Below, in pieces: positions 7,547 to 15,580 of a stretch of 30,340 nucleotides of DNA. The notes under the pieces were generated by a model. That model was not told the origin of the DNA. It made no database searches and saw nothing but the letters and a program-made list of their open reading frames with translations. The DNA is from an uncultured Clostridia bacterium (GTDB taxonomy: Bacteria > Bacillota > Clostridia > UMGS1883). The stretch covers positions 1-30,340 of the forward strand of contig CAKSNY010000031.1 of NCBI GenBank assembly GCA_934476455.1, in the 5' to 3' direction. Each line of letters begins with the position of its first letter. Within the stretch, counting starts at the first letter, position 1. Both the position numbers and the translations under genes were made by a program.

Positions 7547-8245
7547 ATGTATAAAGGATTAAAAATTAAACCGCCGTTTTTTGAAATCGGACCTAAAGCT
7601 TTCATGTACGGAGAAGAAATGCTTAAGCTTGCCAAGGTGATAGACAAAACGGCAATGAAATATGACGCGGATGTTATCGTAACACCGCAGTATACCGACA
7701 TTTCGCTGCTTGCGAACAACACCGAAAGAATTTTCGTTTTTGCGCAGCATATGGATCCGCTTTATCCCGGGAGAGGCCTCGGCAGTGTTCTTCCCGAGGC
7801 GGTTAAGGCGGCAGGCGCTGTCGGAGTTATGCTGAACCATGCCGAAAAACCTCTTTCGTCGGAGGTGCTTGAACAGACCATTAAACGCGCGGATGAAGTG
7901 GGGCTCGGAACAATCGTTTGTGCCGATACTGTTGAAGATGTTAAAAACATTGCGAAAATGGCGCCGAACATTATCGTTGCGGAACCGACAGAGCTTATCG
8001 GCACGGGCACAACAAGCGACAGCAGCTATGTTACGGAAACCATTAAAACGGTTGAAGCAATAAATCCCGATATTATGGTGCTTCAGGGCGCGGGAATATC
8101 AAACGGGCAGGACGTTTACAATACAATTAAGCTCGGAGCGCAGGCAACGGGCACAACAAGCGGAATCATGAAATCGGATCGCCCTTATGAAATGGTTGAA
8201 GAAATGATATATAATCTGCGCAAGGCATGGGATGAGCTTCACTGA
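7547..8245 (+). CDS. Triosephosphate-isomerase-family protein (archaeal-type, sugar-operon paralogue)
   Basis: This 232-residue protein has a compact TIM fold like the short archaeal enzymes. The catalytic residues appear present: Lys8 (IKPPFF), His98 in LNHAE (normally LNHSE) and Glu146 in AEPTELIGTG; the phosphate-binding LQGAGIS is at 179-185. The Asn usually preceding the catalytic Lys (NFK) is replaced by Ile, which hints at a changed substrate. Classical TIM interconverts DHAP and GAP, but TIM paralogues in catabolic operons (e.g. erythrulose-phosphate isomerases of erythritol pathways) act on other short ketose phosphates. As the first gene of a DeoR-controlled operon with a kinase and an aldolase it is probably such a specialised isomerase, though extra TIM supply is possible. 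It is followed 8 bp later by the SIS gene. Confidence 0.82.
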   Translation: MYKGLKIKPPFFEIGPKAFMYGEEMLKLAKVIDKTAMKYDADVIVTPQYTDISLLANNTERIFVFAQHMDPLYPGRGLGSVLPEAVKAAGAVGVMLNHAEKPLSSEVLEQTIKRADEVGLGTIVCADTVEDVKNIAKMAPNIIVAEPTELIGTGTTSDSSYVTETIKTVEAINPDIMVLQGAGISNGQDVYNTIKLGAQATGTTSGIMKSDRPYEMVEEMIYNLRKAWDELH

Positions 8246-8253
8246 GGTGCTGT

Positions 8254-8868
8254 ATGAATAATGAAACATTGTCCCGCATGAGGGATGTATTTACAATCGA
8301 ATCGGAATGTATCCGCGAAATGGAAAGCTTTTTTGATACGGGCGCATACGGAAAAGCGGTTGAGCTATTGAAAAACGCACCGCGGATAGGGGCTACGGGC
8401 TGCGGTCATTCAGGAATAATGTGCCGCCATTTTGCGCATCTTATGTGTTGCATTGAGCGCCCGGCACGGTTTATTTCGCCTGCCGAGGCAGTGCACGGAG
8501 CAACGGGCTTTTTGCAGGAGGGCGATGTTTGCGTTTTTGCGTCGCGCGGCGGCAAAACCAAGGAGCTTCTTCCTATTATGGATATATGCAAAAAGAAAGG
8601 CGTTAAAATAATAACAATCACTGAAAATACAGATTCGGAGCTTGCCTGCGGCGCGGATGTTGTCCTAAAGCAGCATGTGAACCGCGAAACGGACAGATAT
8701 AACGCGCAGGGAACAACCTCCACAACCTCGCTCGGGGTGATTTTTCATCTGCTTCAGACCGCGCTTATTGAAGAAACGGGGTACAAGAGCGAACAGTTTG
8801 CCGTGATTCACCCCGGCGGCGCGGTCGGAGAAAGATTAAACAAAAACATTAAACAAAAACAGGGGTGA
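8254..8868 (+). CDS. SIS-domain sugar-phosphate isomerase, KdsD/GutQ-like
   Basis: This 204-residue single SIS domain has GATGCGHSG near residues 47-55, the phosphosugar-binding FASRGGKTKELLPIM near 95-109, and HPGGAVGERL near the C-terminus. The last matches the HPGGALGRRL signature of arabinose-5-phosphate isomerases. It lacks the CBS pair found in KdsD. By family it isomerises an aldose phosphate and a ketose phosphate (arabinose-5-P/ribulose-5-P type, or a hexulose-phosphate). Its position between a TIM-like protein and a deacylase-like protein suggests an aldose-ketose step in the same catabolic route. The gene lies 8 bp after the previous one and 6 bp before the next, so the operon is tightly packed. 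Confidence 0.82.
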   Translation: MNNETLSRMRDVFTIESECIREMESFFDTGAYGKAVELLKNAPRIGATGCGHSGIMCRHFAHLMCCIERPARFISPAEAVHGATGFLQEGDVCVFASRGGKTKELLPIMDICKKKGVKIITITENTDSELACGADVVLKQHVNRETDRYNAQGTTSTTSLGVIFHLLQTALIEETGYKSEQFAVIHPGGAVGERLNKNIKQKQG

Positions 8869-8874
8869 TATAAT

Positions 8875-10221
8875 ATGAATAATCTCAATGTCGGATTTGC
8901 AAGAGTTGACATTACGCCGTGTCTCGGCATTCCTCTATCGGGATATTTTGTGGATAGGTTTGCGGACGGTATACTTGATAACCTTGAAATAAACGCTGTT
9001 GCTTTAAATTCGGGTAAAGATACTGTAATTTCTCTTTCCGTTGACAATCTCGGAATCCCAATGAGCATATGGCTTGATATGCGAAAAGTAATTTCCGAAG
9101 CAACCGGGATATGCGAAGAAAACCTTATCGTTTCATCAACGCATACGCATACCGGTCCCGAAGTTTGCGGAAATGATAAACCGGTGGCGCAATACCGCGA
9201 GCTGCTGGAAAAAAAGGCAGCTGACGCGGCGCGGATGGCGCTTGATGACATTAAGCCGGCAAAAATGGGATGGAATATCGGCAAAGCTCCGAATGTGGCG
9301 TTTGTCCGCAGATTTGTTATGAAGGACGGCTCAGTGCGCACCAATCCCGGTATCGGAAATCCCGATATAGTCAAGCCGATAGGAAATGCGGATGAAAACG
9401 TAAATCTTATAAGGTTTGACCGTGAAAGCGACAGTGTGCTTATTGTAAATTTTGCAAATCATCCCGATGTTGTGGGCGGCTGCAAAATATCCGCCGACTG
9501 GCCGGGGCTTACGCGCAGAATGATTGAAAAATGTTTGCCGAATACAAAATGCAGCTTTATTAACGGGGCGCAGGGAGATATAAATCACGTAAACGTTAAC
9601 GCTGCAAACGGCGATTTGAACGACCTTGAAAATGATTTTGACGATGTGCTGCGCGGGTACGGGCATTCGCGCCATATTGCAAATGTTGTTACGGGCGCTG
9701 TGCTTCAGGCATACGACAAGGTTAATTATACCGATGTTGATTCGATTAAATTGATTGAAAAGAAAATAAGCGTTCCGGCAAACAAGGCAAAGCCGGAGGA
9801 GCTGCCGCTTGCGCATAAGTATAAGGAGTTTCACGAATCGGGAAAGGACAGTGAAATTCCGTTTGAAGCAATGGAGCTTACAACCGTTGTTGCGGAGGCG
9901 CTTCGCATGGTTAAGCTTGAAAATGCTCCCGATGAATTTGAAATGATAATGACAGGCGTTAAATTGGGCAGCGTCGGACTTATCACAATTCCCGGAGAGG
10001 GATTTAATTATATCGGCAGGGAGCTGAAAAAGGCGGACGGTTACGACATGGTTGTTCCATGCGGAATATCAAACGGGTATGAGGAATACTTCCCGACAAA
10101 AGAAGCCTACGACGAGGGCGGCTATGAAGCGAGAAGCTCGCCGTTTAAATCCGGTGTTGCGGAAAAAATAGTTCGGGAGGGCACAGACATACTGGCAAGC
10201 CTGAATAATATTCAAAAATAA
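8875..10221 (+). CDS. Cytoplasmic neutral/alkaline ceramidase-family amidase-like protein
   Basis: This 448-residue protein matches the catalytic domain of neutral/alkaline non-lysosomal ceramidases (PF04734 type). It starts with VGFARVDITPCLGIPLSGY, has the zinc motif SSTHTHTGPE (His90, His92), a further NHPDVVGG histidine segment, NGAQGDINH (compare NQGDVSP) and IPGEGFNYIGREL containing a likely Glu ligand. There is no signal peptide and no C-terminal immunoglobulin-like domain, so it is probably cytoplasmic, unlike classical ceramidases. Many bacterial members sit in sugar operons without lipid genes, and here the neighbours process sugar phosphates, so N- or O-deacylation of a sugar derivative is more plausible than ceramide hydrolysis. 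That role is inference. Confidence 0.75.
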   Translation: MNNLNVGFARVDITPCLGIPLSGYFVDRFADGILDNLEINAVALNSGKDTVISLSVDNLGIPMSIWLDMRKVISEATGICEENLIVSSTHTHTGPEVCGNDKPVAQYRELLEKKAADAARMALDDIKPAKMGWNIGKAPNVAFVRRFVMKDGSVRTNPGIGNPDIVKPIGNADENVNLIRFDRESDSVLIVNFANHPDVVGGCKISADWPGLTRRMIEKCLPNTKCSFINGAQGDINHVNVNAANGDLNDLENDFDDVLRGYGHSRHIANVVTGAVLQAYDKVNYTDVDSIKLIEKKISVPANKAKPEELPLAHKYKEFHESGKDSEIPFEAMELTTVVAEALRMVKLENAPDEFEMIMTGVKLGSVGLITIPGEGFNYIGRELKKADGYDMVVPCGISNGYEEYFPTKEAYDEGGYEARSSPFKSGVAEKIVREGTDILASLNNIQK

Positions 10222-10250
10222 TTTAATTAATACATAAAGGAGTTTTTATA

Positions 10251-10871
10251 ATGGATTACAAAGTATTTCAAAAGGAAATTGAGCTGCAGTCAAGAGGCTG
10301 GATTCCGACATTTCACGACATTTCAAAGGAAATTAACGAAATTGTTGAAGCTTCCGGCGTTAAAAACGGAACGGTGAGCATAGTTTCGCATCACACGACC
10401 TGCTCTGTTATGGTTCAGGAATGCTCGCACGATATTGATTCTTTCGACCTTGAATTTTTACAGCATGATTTGCTTGATATCATGCGCAAAATGATTCCCG
10501 ACTTTGCCGAGGAGCATCAGTACCGCCACCCCGGTCCGATTCATGCAAAGTACGGCAGATTTGTTGACGAGCCCGGCGATTATTCCAGCATGAACACTGA
10601 CGGTCATCTGCGCAGCTGCTTCTTCGGAAGAAGCGAAACGATGACAATCAAGGACGGAGTTCTTGACGGCGGAAAGTTTGCACATGTTTACTTCATCGAC
10701 TGGGATCACGTTATCGCCCGCCGCAGACAGGTAAACGTTACCGTTATGGGCACAACGGAGAGCGTCGGCGACAGAAAGTGGAATAACGGCGAAGTTATCG
10801 ATACAAAACATAAGTTTACGGACGAGGAAAAGGCTGACGATATTCACTACACACTTCAGCAGCAGAGATAA
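10251..10871 (+). CDS. YjbQ/UPF0047-family protein
   Basis: This 206-residue protein carries the YjbQ hallmarks: VSIVSHHTTCSVMVQE (residues 43-58), FLQHDLLDIM, NTDGHLRSCFFG and DGGKFAHVYFIDWD followed by RRRQVNVTVMG. Most members are about 135-140 residues. This one has a longer middle (EEHQYRHPGPIHAKYGRF) and a ~25-residue tail, marking a subfamily. YjbQ proteins have weak thiamine-phosphate synthase activity, but their main biochemical role is unsettled. Placement between a deacylase-like protein and an FGGY kinase, with a 29-bp upstream gap and good AAAGGAG, supports a sugar-phosphate function. It ends 6 bp before the kinase. Confidence 0.8.
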   Translation: MDYKVFQKEIELQSRGWIPTFHDISKEINEIVEASGVKNGTVSIVSHHTTCSVMVQECSHDIDSFDLEFLQHDLLDIMRKMIPDFAEEHQYRHPGPIHAKYGRFVDEPGDYSSMNTDGHLRSCFFGRSETMTIKDGVLDGGKFAHVYFIDWDHVIARRRQVNVTVMGTTESVGDRKWNNGEVIDTKHKFTDEEKADDIHYTLQQQR

Positions 10872-10877
10872 CCGCGT

Positions 10878-12269
10878 ATGTATCTGCTTGGAATAGACAT
10901 CGGAACAACATCGGTTAAATCAGTGCTTTTTAATGAAAAGCTTGAAGAAATTTCGGCAGGCAGCGAGGAATATGAGCTTGAATCGCAGGGCGCATTTGTT
11001 GAATGTGAAGCGGAAAAATACTGGGAGATAGTGCAAAGGGAGCTGGATTCTCTCGGGATTGTTCCCGATGCGCTCGCGGTTGATACGCAGTGCGAAACGC
11101 TTATCCTGACCGATGAAAACGGAAATCCCGTGCGCAAGGCAATCGTCTGGCTTGACAACCGCGCGGCGGAGGAGGCAAAGCAAATTGCCGGGCATTTCGG
11201 TCATAAAAAGGTGTATGAGGTTACGGGGCAGTGCGAAATTACCGCAACATGGCCTGCCTGCAAGCTGCTTTGGGTGAAAAATTACGAGCCTGATGTCTGG
11301 GCGCGGACAAAAAGAATTTTTCTGCTCGAGGACTATATTCTTTATAAGTTGACGGGAAAATTCGTGAGTGAAATGACGCTTCAGTCATCCACAATCTATT
11401 TTGACATACGGAAACGTATGTGGTGGAAAGAAATGCTTGATTTCATCGGCATTGACGAAACAATGCTCCCGGAGCTTCACGAAAGCGGAGAATATATCGG
11501 TAATTATAAGTCGACCAAGGTTGTGACCGGTGCAATGGATCAGGTGGCAGGAGCTGTCGGAGCAGGCGTAATAAAAAAAGGAATTGTCAGCGAAATGACA
11601 GGCACAACAATGGCAATTTTCACACCGGTTGATGAAATTCCGCCGTACAATCCTAAAAGCGTTGTTCCGTGCCATTATAATTATGACGGAAAATACTGCG
11701 TTCTTATGTGGAGCCCGGCGGCAGGTTTGGCGCTCAAATGGTTCCGCGATAACTTTTGCGAGGGTGTTTCATATGAGGAGCTGAGCGAAATGGCAGCATC
11801 GGTTGAGGTTGGCGCAAACGGACTTACGTTTCTTCCGTATTTATGCGGTTCCACCATGCCAAAATATAATCCTGAAGCGCGCGGCATCTTCTGCGGACTG
11901 ACAATAGAACACACGCGTGCGCATTTTGTGCGCAGCATTATTGAATCCGTTGCGTGTATGCTGAAGCAAAATCTTGATTTTGTGGGTGTTGATGCAAAGG
12001 AAATCCGCAGCATGGGCGGCGCAGCAAAAAGCGATGTGTGGTGTCGGATAAAAGCCGATATGACGGGGAAAAAACTTGTCACTTTAAAAAACAAAGAAAC
12101 GGCGTGCCTCGGCTCTGCAATTCTGGCAGGCGTCGGAACGGGCGTTTTCAGCTCTGTTGAGGAAGCGGCAAAAATGATTGACACAGTGAAAAGCTTTGAA
12201 CCGTCGGGAGAAGATTATTCAGGTGTTTACGAGAGGTACTGCGCCATGGATTCGCTTATGAATCAGTAA
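10878..12269 (+). CDS. FGGY-family carbohydrate kinase, xylulokinase-like
   Basis: This 463-residue protein is close to usual FGGY length. Phosphate-1 motif GIDIGTTSVKSVLF is at residues 5-18, WLDNRA at 91-96, GAMDQVAGAVGAG with the predicted catalytic base Asp221, the ATP-side MTGTT segment, and GGAAKSDVWCRIKADMTGK, a variant of the GGGSKS adenosine motif. By family it phosphorylates the terminal hydroxyl of a ketose, aldose or polyol. Substrate cannot be read from the sequence; xylulose/xylulose-like sugars are the default guess. It is the only kinase in the operon. The ATG at 10878 follows the YjbQ stop by 6 bp with only a weak site, suggesting coupled translation. Confidence 0.87.
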   Translation: MYLLGIDIGTTSVKSVLFNEKLEEISAGSEEYELESQGAFVECEAEKYWEIVQRELDSLGIVPDALAVDTQCETLILTDENGNPVRKAIVWLDNRAAEEAKQIAGHFGHKKVYEVTGQCEITATWPACKLLWVKNYEPDVWARTKRIFLLEDYILYKLTGKFVSEMTLQSSTIYFDIRKRMWWKEMLDFIGIDETMLPELHESGEYIGNYKSTKVVTGAMDQVAGAVGAGVIKKGIVSEMTGTTMAIFTPVDEIPPYNPKSVVPCHYNYDGKYCVLMWSPAAGLALKWFRDNFCEGVSYEELSEMAASVEVGANGLTFLPYLCGSTMPKYNPEARGIFCGLTIEHTRAHFVRSIIESVACMLKQNLDFVGVDAKEIRSMGGAAKSDVWCRIKADMTGKKLVTLKNKETACLGSAILAGVGTGVFSSVEEAAKMIDTVKSFEPSGEDYSGVYERYCAMDSLMNQ

Positions 12270-12282
12270 AGGAGAAAAAATT

Positions 12283-12957
12283 ATGATATATATTCTTGAT
12301 ACTGCCGATATTGACGCAATCAAGCATTGCAATGAATTTTATCCGCTGGCAGGCGTGACGACAAACCCTTCGATTATTTCAAAGGAGAATACCGATTTTT
12401 GGAAGCTGGTTAAGGAAATTCGCAGCATTATCGGTGAAGAAAAAATGCTTCACGTGCAAACCGTTCAGACAAAGGCGGAAAAAATTGTTGAGGAAGCAAA
12501 GCTTCTGAAAAAAGAACTCGGCGGAGAGCTGTTTGTTAAAATTCCGATTGGGGAAGAGGGTTTAAAAGCAACAATGGAGCTTAAAAAGCTCGGCATCAGC
12601 GTGACGATGACGGCAATATTCACCCCGGCACAGGCGCTCATTGCCGCAAAGGCAGGTGCAAGCTATGTTGCTCCTTATGTAAATCGTCTTGACAATATTA
12701 TCGGAGACGGAACAGAGGTTGTTGCGCAGATTGTTGAGCTGCTTGAAAATTACGATCTTGACTGCAAGGTGCTTGCGGCAAGCTTTAAAAATGCCGAACA
12801 GGTGCATAAATGCGCGCTTTACGGCTGCCACAGCGTAACCGTTTCGGCTGATATTATGAAAACGCTGATTTCTCATCCGATGACGGACGCCGCGATCGGC
12901 GGCTTTGAAAAAGACTGGAAACGCGTTTACGGCGATAAAACAATTCTTGATTTTTAA
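12283..12957 (+). CDS. Transaldolase / fructose-6-phosphate aldolase-like (FSA/TalC family)
   Basis: This 224-residue protein has the length of the short FSA/TalC class. It starts MIYILDTADIDAIKHC, has GVTTNPSIISKE at 24-35, Schiff-base Lys86 in FVKIPI, then VTMTAIFTPAQALIAAKAGA, YVAPYVNRLDN and AASFKNAEQVH, all typical. Such enzymes cleave or form ketose phosphates through a lysine-bound dihydroxyacetone unit, yielding glyceraldehyde-3-phosphate or a related aldehyde. In this operon it is the likely carbon-carbon cleavage step after the isomerase and kinase or after the NagB-like reaction, and its triose product would connect with the TIM-like protein. AAGGAG lies before ATG. Confidence 0.88.
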   Translation: MIYILDTADIDAIKHCNEFYPLAGVTTNPSIISKENTDFWKLVKEIRSIIGEEKMLHVQTVQTKAEKIVEEAKLLKKELGGELFVKIPIGEEGLKATMELKKLGISVTMTAIFTPAQALIAAKAGASYVAPYVNRLDNIIGDGTEVVAQIVELLENYDLDCKVLAASFKNAEQVHKCALYGCHSVTVSADIMKTLISHPMTDAAIGGFEKDWKRVYGDKTILDF

Positions 12958-12980
12958 CATTACGTGCAAGGAGGGGTAAA

Positions 12981-14123
12981 ATGCTTGCGGTAAAAAACGT
13001 AACTGTTGTAATGCCAGACCATATGATTCCGGACGGAGTTATTATAACCGACGGCGGAAAAATAGTTGATGTCGGGAGAAAACTCATCATACCGCCCGGG
13101 GCAAAGGTGATTGACGGTGAGGGAAACTATGCAGGTCCCGGTCTTGTAGATATTCACACGCACGGCGACGGGGACAGATATTTCTACGATGATCCGCACA
13201 CCGTTTCGGATACACTTCTTCGCCACGGTGTAACGTCCGTGCTGCCGGCACTTTATTTTAACCTTAACAGGGATGAATATATTGCCGCGATGGATGTTAT
13301 CGAAAAGGCTGCCGAAAACGGAGAATTTCCGAACTTTGCAGGGTATTACATGGAGGGTCCGTACCTTAACCCGAAGTTCGGATGCAACAAGGAAACCAAC
13401 CCGTGGAGGAGCACAATCAATAAAAAGGATTACGCACCCGTGGTTGATCGAGCCGCTGAAAAGGCAAGGGTTTGGTGCGTTGCTCCCGAGCGCGAAAATA
13501 TTGAGGAATTTGTTTCGTATGCAAAAATGAAAAACGGCGGCGCAGTGTTCAGCGTTGCTCACAGTGAAGCAACTCCCGATGGAATTGAGCGCCTTATGCC
13601 ATACGGACTCAGGCTCGGAACGCATCACACAAACGCAACGGGAACGCTTGAAAGCTTCCCCGAATGCCGCGGCGTGTGCGTGGACGAAGCCGTGCAGTAT
13701 AACGACGAAATATACGCGGAGCTTATCTGCGATTTCCTCGGAATACATGTGCATCCGTATCTGCTGCGCCTGATTACAAAAATTAAAGGCAAGGACAAAA
13801 TCATCCTTATATCCGACGCGTTTGTTGCAGACGGACCTCCGATTCCCGGATGCGAGGAAGCGTTCGATATTAATTTTGACCACAGCGGCGAAATTGCCGG
13901 TTCAAGAATGACGCTTGACATTGCATGCAGAAATATGATGCTGCACACAGGCTGCTCTCTGTGCGATGTGTTTAAATATGCGTCACTCAATCCGTCAAAG
14001 CTGCTTTCAATGCACTCAAAGGGTGTTATCAAAAAAGGAAACGATGCGGATATCGTTATCGTTGACCATAAATTTAACGTATTAAAAACTATTATAAAAG
14101 GAGAAGAGTATTATGCAGATTAA
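12981..14123 (+). CDS. NagA-like N-acetyl-amino-sugar-phosphate deacetylase
   Basis: This 380-residue amidohydrolase has NagA architecture: a small beta domain at both ends and a metal-dependent barrel. Visible residues are DIHTHGDGD (His59, His61), MEGPYLNP (Glu125), VAHSEAT (His194), GTHHTNAT (His215/His216, where NagA normally has THLFNAM) and LISDA (Asp279, catalytic). All metal and catalytic positions are kept, so it should be active. NagA hydrolyses N-acetylglucosamine-6-phosphate to glucosamine-6-phosphate and acetate. The altered HHTNATGTL segment, which in NagA contacts the substrate, suggests a different N-acyl sugar phosphate, e.g. a galacto or shortened analogue. It overlaps the NagB-like gene by 11 bp, so the two are translationally coupled. 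Confidence 0.82.
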   Translation: MLAVKNVTVVMPDHMIPDGVIITDGGKIVDVGRKLIIPPGAKVIDGEGNYAGPGLVDIHTHGDGDRYFYDDPHTVSDTLLRHGVTSVLPALYFNLNRDEYIAAMDVIEKAAENGEFPNFAGYYMEGPYLNPKFGCNKETNPWRSTINKKDYAPVVDRAAEKARVWCVAPERENIEEFVSYAKMKNGGAVFSVAHSEATPDGIERLMPYGLRLGTHHTNATGTLESFPECRGVCVDEAVQYNDEIYAELICDFLGIHVHPYLLRLITKIKGKDKIILISDAFVADGPPIPGCEEAFDINFDHSGEIAGSRMTLDIACRNMMLHTGCSLCDVFKYASLNPSKLLSMHSKGVIKKGNDADIVIVDHKFNVLKTIIKGEEYYAD

Positions 14124-15087
14124 GTTTGATCCCCCAACAGACCTGAAATTTGTTCCCGGAGATTATGTTCCCTTTAAGGACAGAGAGGTTTGCGAGCGTT
14201 TGCGCAAAATAAGCGGAAAGGATCTGGAGAAGCATCCGAACCCCGATTTTAACATCAAGGTTATGATGAATCCGCATCCCGTTCTGATTGCAACACTTTT
14301 TTCCAGAATTAAGGAAGCTTCGGAAAATAACCGCAAAATAACGCTTATCCTCGGAAACCCCGAGCCGGAAACATATATTCCGCTTGCTCAACTTATCAAC
14401 TATTTTAAGGTCGACTGCAAAAATGTTCATCTGTTTGCAATGGATGAATGGGCAGACGACCAGGGCAATATCGCGCCCGAAACATATAAGGCAGGCTTTG
14501 CTCACTCAATGCTTAAATACCTTGTATTTCAGATTGATGAAAAGCTTCGCATGCCGCTTGAGAATGTTCACTATCCCACAACAAAGAATATTAAGGATTA
14601 CTCCAAGATGATTACCGATTGCGGCGAGGGCGGCGCAGATATTTGCAGCTCGTCACCCGGATGGACGGGTCATATGGCATTTATTGACCCCGTAAGCGAG
14701 TTCCTTCCCTCAATGAAGGACGGTCAGTACGATATTGACGAATGGCTTAACATGGATGCGCGCGTTGTAACGCTTCATCCGCTTACGGTTGCACAGAATT
14801 CGCTTCACGGCGTGTTCGGACAGTCCGGATATATTGCCGACGTTCCGCCCAAGGCTGCAACAATCGGCCCCGTTGACGTTAAGAATGCCCGTGAAAGAAT
14901 CGAGGTACATGCACTTCTCACAAACAATACGTTCTCATCATGGCAGAGAATGACCTCGCGCCTTGTACTTCACGGACCTGTCACGCCGCTTATTCCGAGC
15001 TCAATGCTTCAGCTTATGAAAACTCAGGTTTATGTAAGCGAAGAAATCGCAGCTCCGTTTGAATGCTGGGAAAAGGTTGGCTATTGA
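14113..15087 (+). CDS. NagB-like sugar-phosphate isomerase/deaminase with altered catalytic residues
   Basis: This 324-residue protein belongs to the glucosamine-6-phosphate deaminase/6-phosphogluconolactonase fold. Recognisable segments are LILGNPEP (phosphate loop), FAMDEWAD (residues 108-115, compare MDEY with Asp72 in NagB) and GWTGHMAFIDP (183-193, compare GNDGHIAFNEP). The base His is kept (His187), but the usual Asp141 is Thr185 and Glu148 is Asp192. The protein is ~60 residues longer than NagB, with an N-terminal extension and a longer tail. It may still isomerise and deaminate the NagA-like product, or it may have lost deamination and be a plain isomerase. It is the last gene of the operon, followed by a strong hairpin at 15111-15151. 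Confidence 0.75.
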   Translation: MQIKFDPPTDLKFVPGDYVPFKDREVCERLRKISGKDLEKHPNPDFNIKVMMNPHPVLIATLFSRIKEASENNRKITLILGNPEPETYIPLAQLINYFKVDCKNVHLFAMDEWADDQGNIAPETYKAGFAHSMLKYLVFQIDEKLRMPLENVHYPTTKNIKDYSKMITDCGEGGADICSSSPGWTGHMAFIDPVSEFLPSMKDGQYDIDEWLNMDARVVTLHPLTVAQNSLHGVFGQSGYIADVPPKAATIGPVDVKNARERIEVHALLTNNTFSSWQRMTSRLVLHGPVTPLIPSSMLQLMKTQVYVSEEIAAPFECWEKVGY

Positions 15088-15110
15088 TTCTGTAAACGAA
15101 TTTTAGAAAA

Positions 15111-15151
15111 TGAACAGACGGACACAACTTTGAGCTGTGTCCGTCTGTTCA
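15111..15151 (+). terminator. Hairpin at the end of the sugar operon
   Basis: A perfect 16-bp stem, TGAACAGACGGACACA (15111-15126) with TGTGTCCGTCTGTTCA (15136-15151), and a 9-nt loop, begins 23 bp after the NagB-like stop. No clean T-run follows at once (GACTATAGAAAATTTTG), so it could be a terminator or an mRNA 3'-end stabiliser. Confidence 0.6.
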
Positions 15152-15292
15152 GACTATAGAAAATTTTGTTTTACACTATTTAAACCCTAAGCATATAACA
15201 GTATATAGGCGAAAAGGTAACTGCTTGGGTTTGCCGGTTCCTTTAAAGTGCAATTATCATTATTTTATAAAAATGTTAGAGAGTCCGTCACT

Positions 15293-15331
15293 AAAAATAT
15301 CCTTGCATATTAAGAGGCAAGGATATTTTTT
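15293..15331 (+). terminator. Rho-independent terminator
   Basis: A perfect 14-bp stem, AAAAATATCCTTGC (15293-15306) with GCAAGGATATTTTT (15317-15330), ends in a T-run. The A/T symmetry means it could also act on the minus strand. The 15152-15292 gap before it contains no gene that I can support. Confidence 0.75.
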
Positions 15332-15435
15332 GGTGAGAAACAACATAAAAAACTGTTATAAATACATTTATTTTAGATGGCTGAAATGATAAAATTTTAC
15401 AAAGAGAAAGAAAATTTGTATGAGGGGACAGTAAT

Positions 15436-15527
15436 ATGATTCATAACGGAAAAAGGTAGAAAAAATTAAAATTGCTTATATAGGAGACGGCTCACGGGGA
15501 TGGGCATGGGGCTGATGAGTGATTTTC
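15436..15527 (+). pseudogene. Decayed 5' end of a GH4 family glycosidase gene
   Basis: An AGGGG site precedes ATG 15436, and after a frame change the codons from 15456 read VEKIKIAYIGDGSRGWAWG. This is the N-terminal NAD-binding strand-loop of GH4 alpha-galactosidase/6-phospho-glycosidase enzymes (IAYIGGGSRGWA). The frame then meets TGA at 15513, while the shifted frame continues GLMSDF. Both the frame changes and the abrupt end at the terminator from 15529 show it is a dead stub of a gene normally ~430-450 codons long. With the CBM9-like stub it shows gene loss on both sides of the cargo operon. Confidence 0.65.
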
Positions 15528-15528
15528 T

Positions 15529-15580
15529 AAAAGGACAATACAAATCCGAGCAAAGGGGTTTGTATTGTCCTTTTGTATTT
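15529..15580 (+). terminator. Strong rho-independent terminator
   Basis: A perfect 16-bp stem, AAAAGGACAATACAAA (15529-15544) with TTTGTATTGTCCTTTT (15559-15574), is followed by GTATTTT. It probably was the original terminator of the gene whose 5' stub lies before it, consistent with an internal deletion of that gene. Confidence 0.75.

Noticed and set aside
8875..10221. Sphingolipid metabolism by the ceramidase-like protein
   Set aside because: No signal peptide, no sphingolipid genes nearby, and the gene is embedded in a sugar-phosphate operon.
7547..15087. A sulfoquinovose (sulfo-transaldolase) pathway
   Set aside because: SIS isomerase plus FSA-like transaldolase fit superficially, but there is no sulfoquinovosidase, sulfolactaldehyde enzyme or sulfonate exporter, and NagA/NagB-like genes point to amino sugars.
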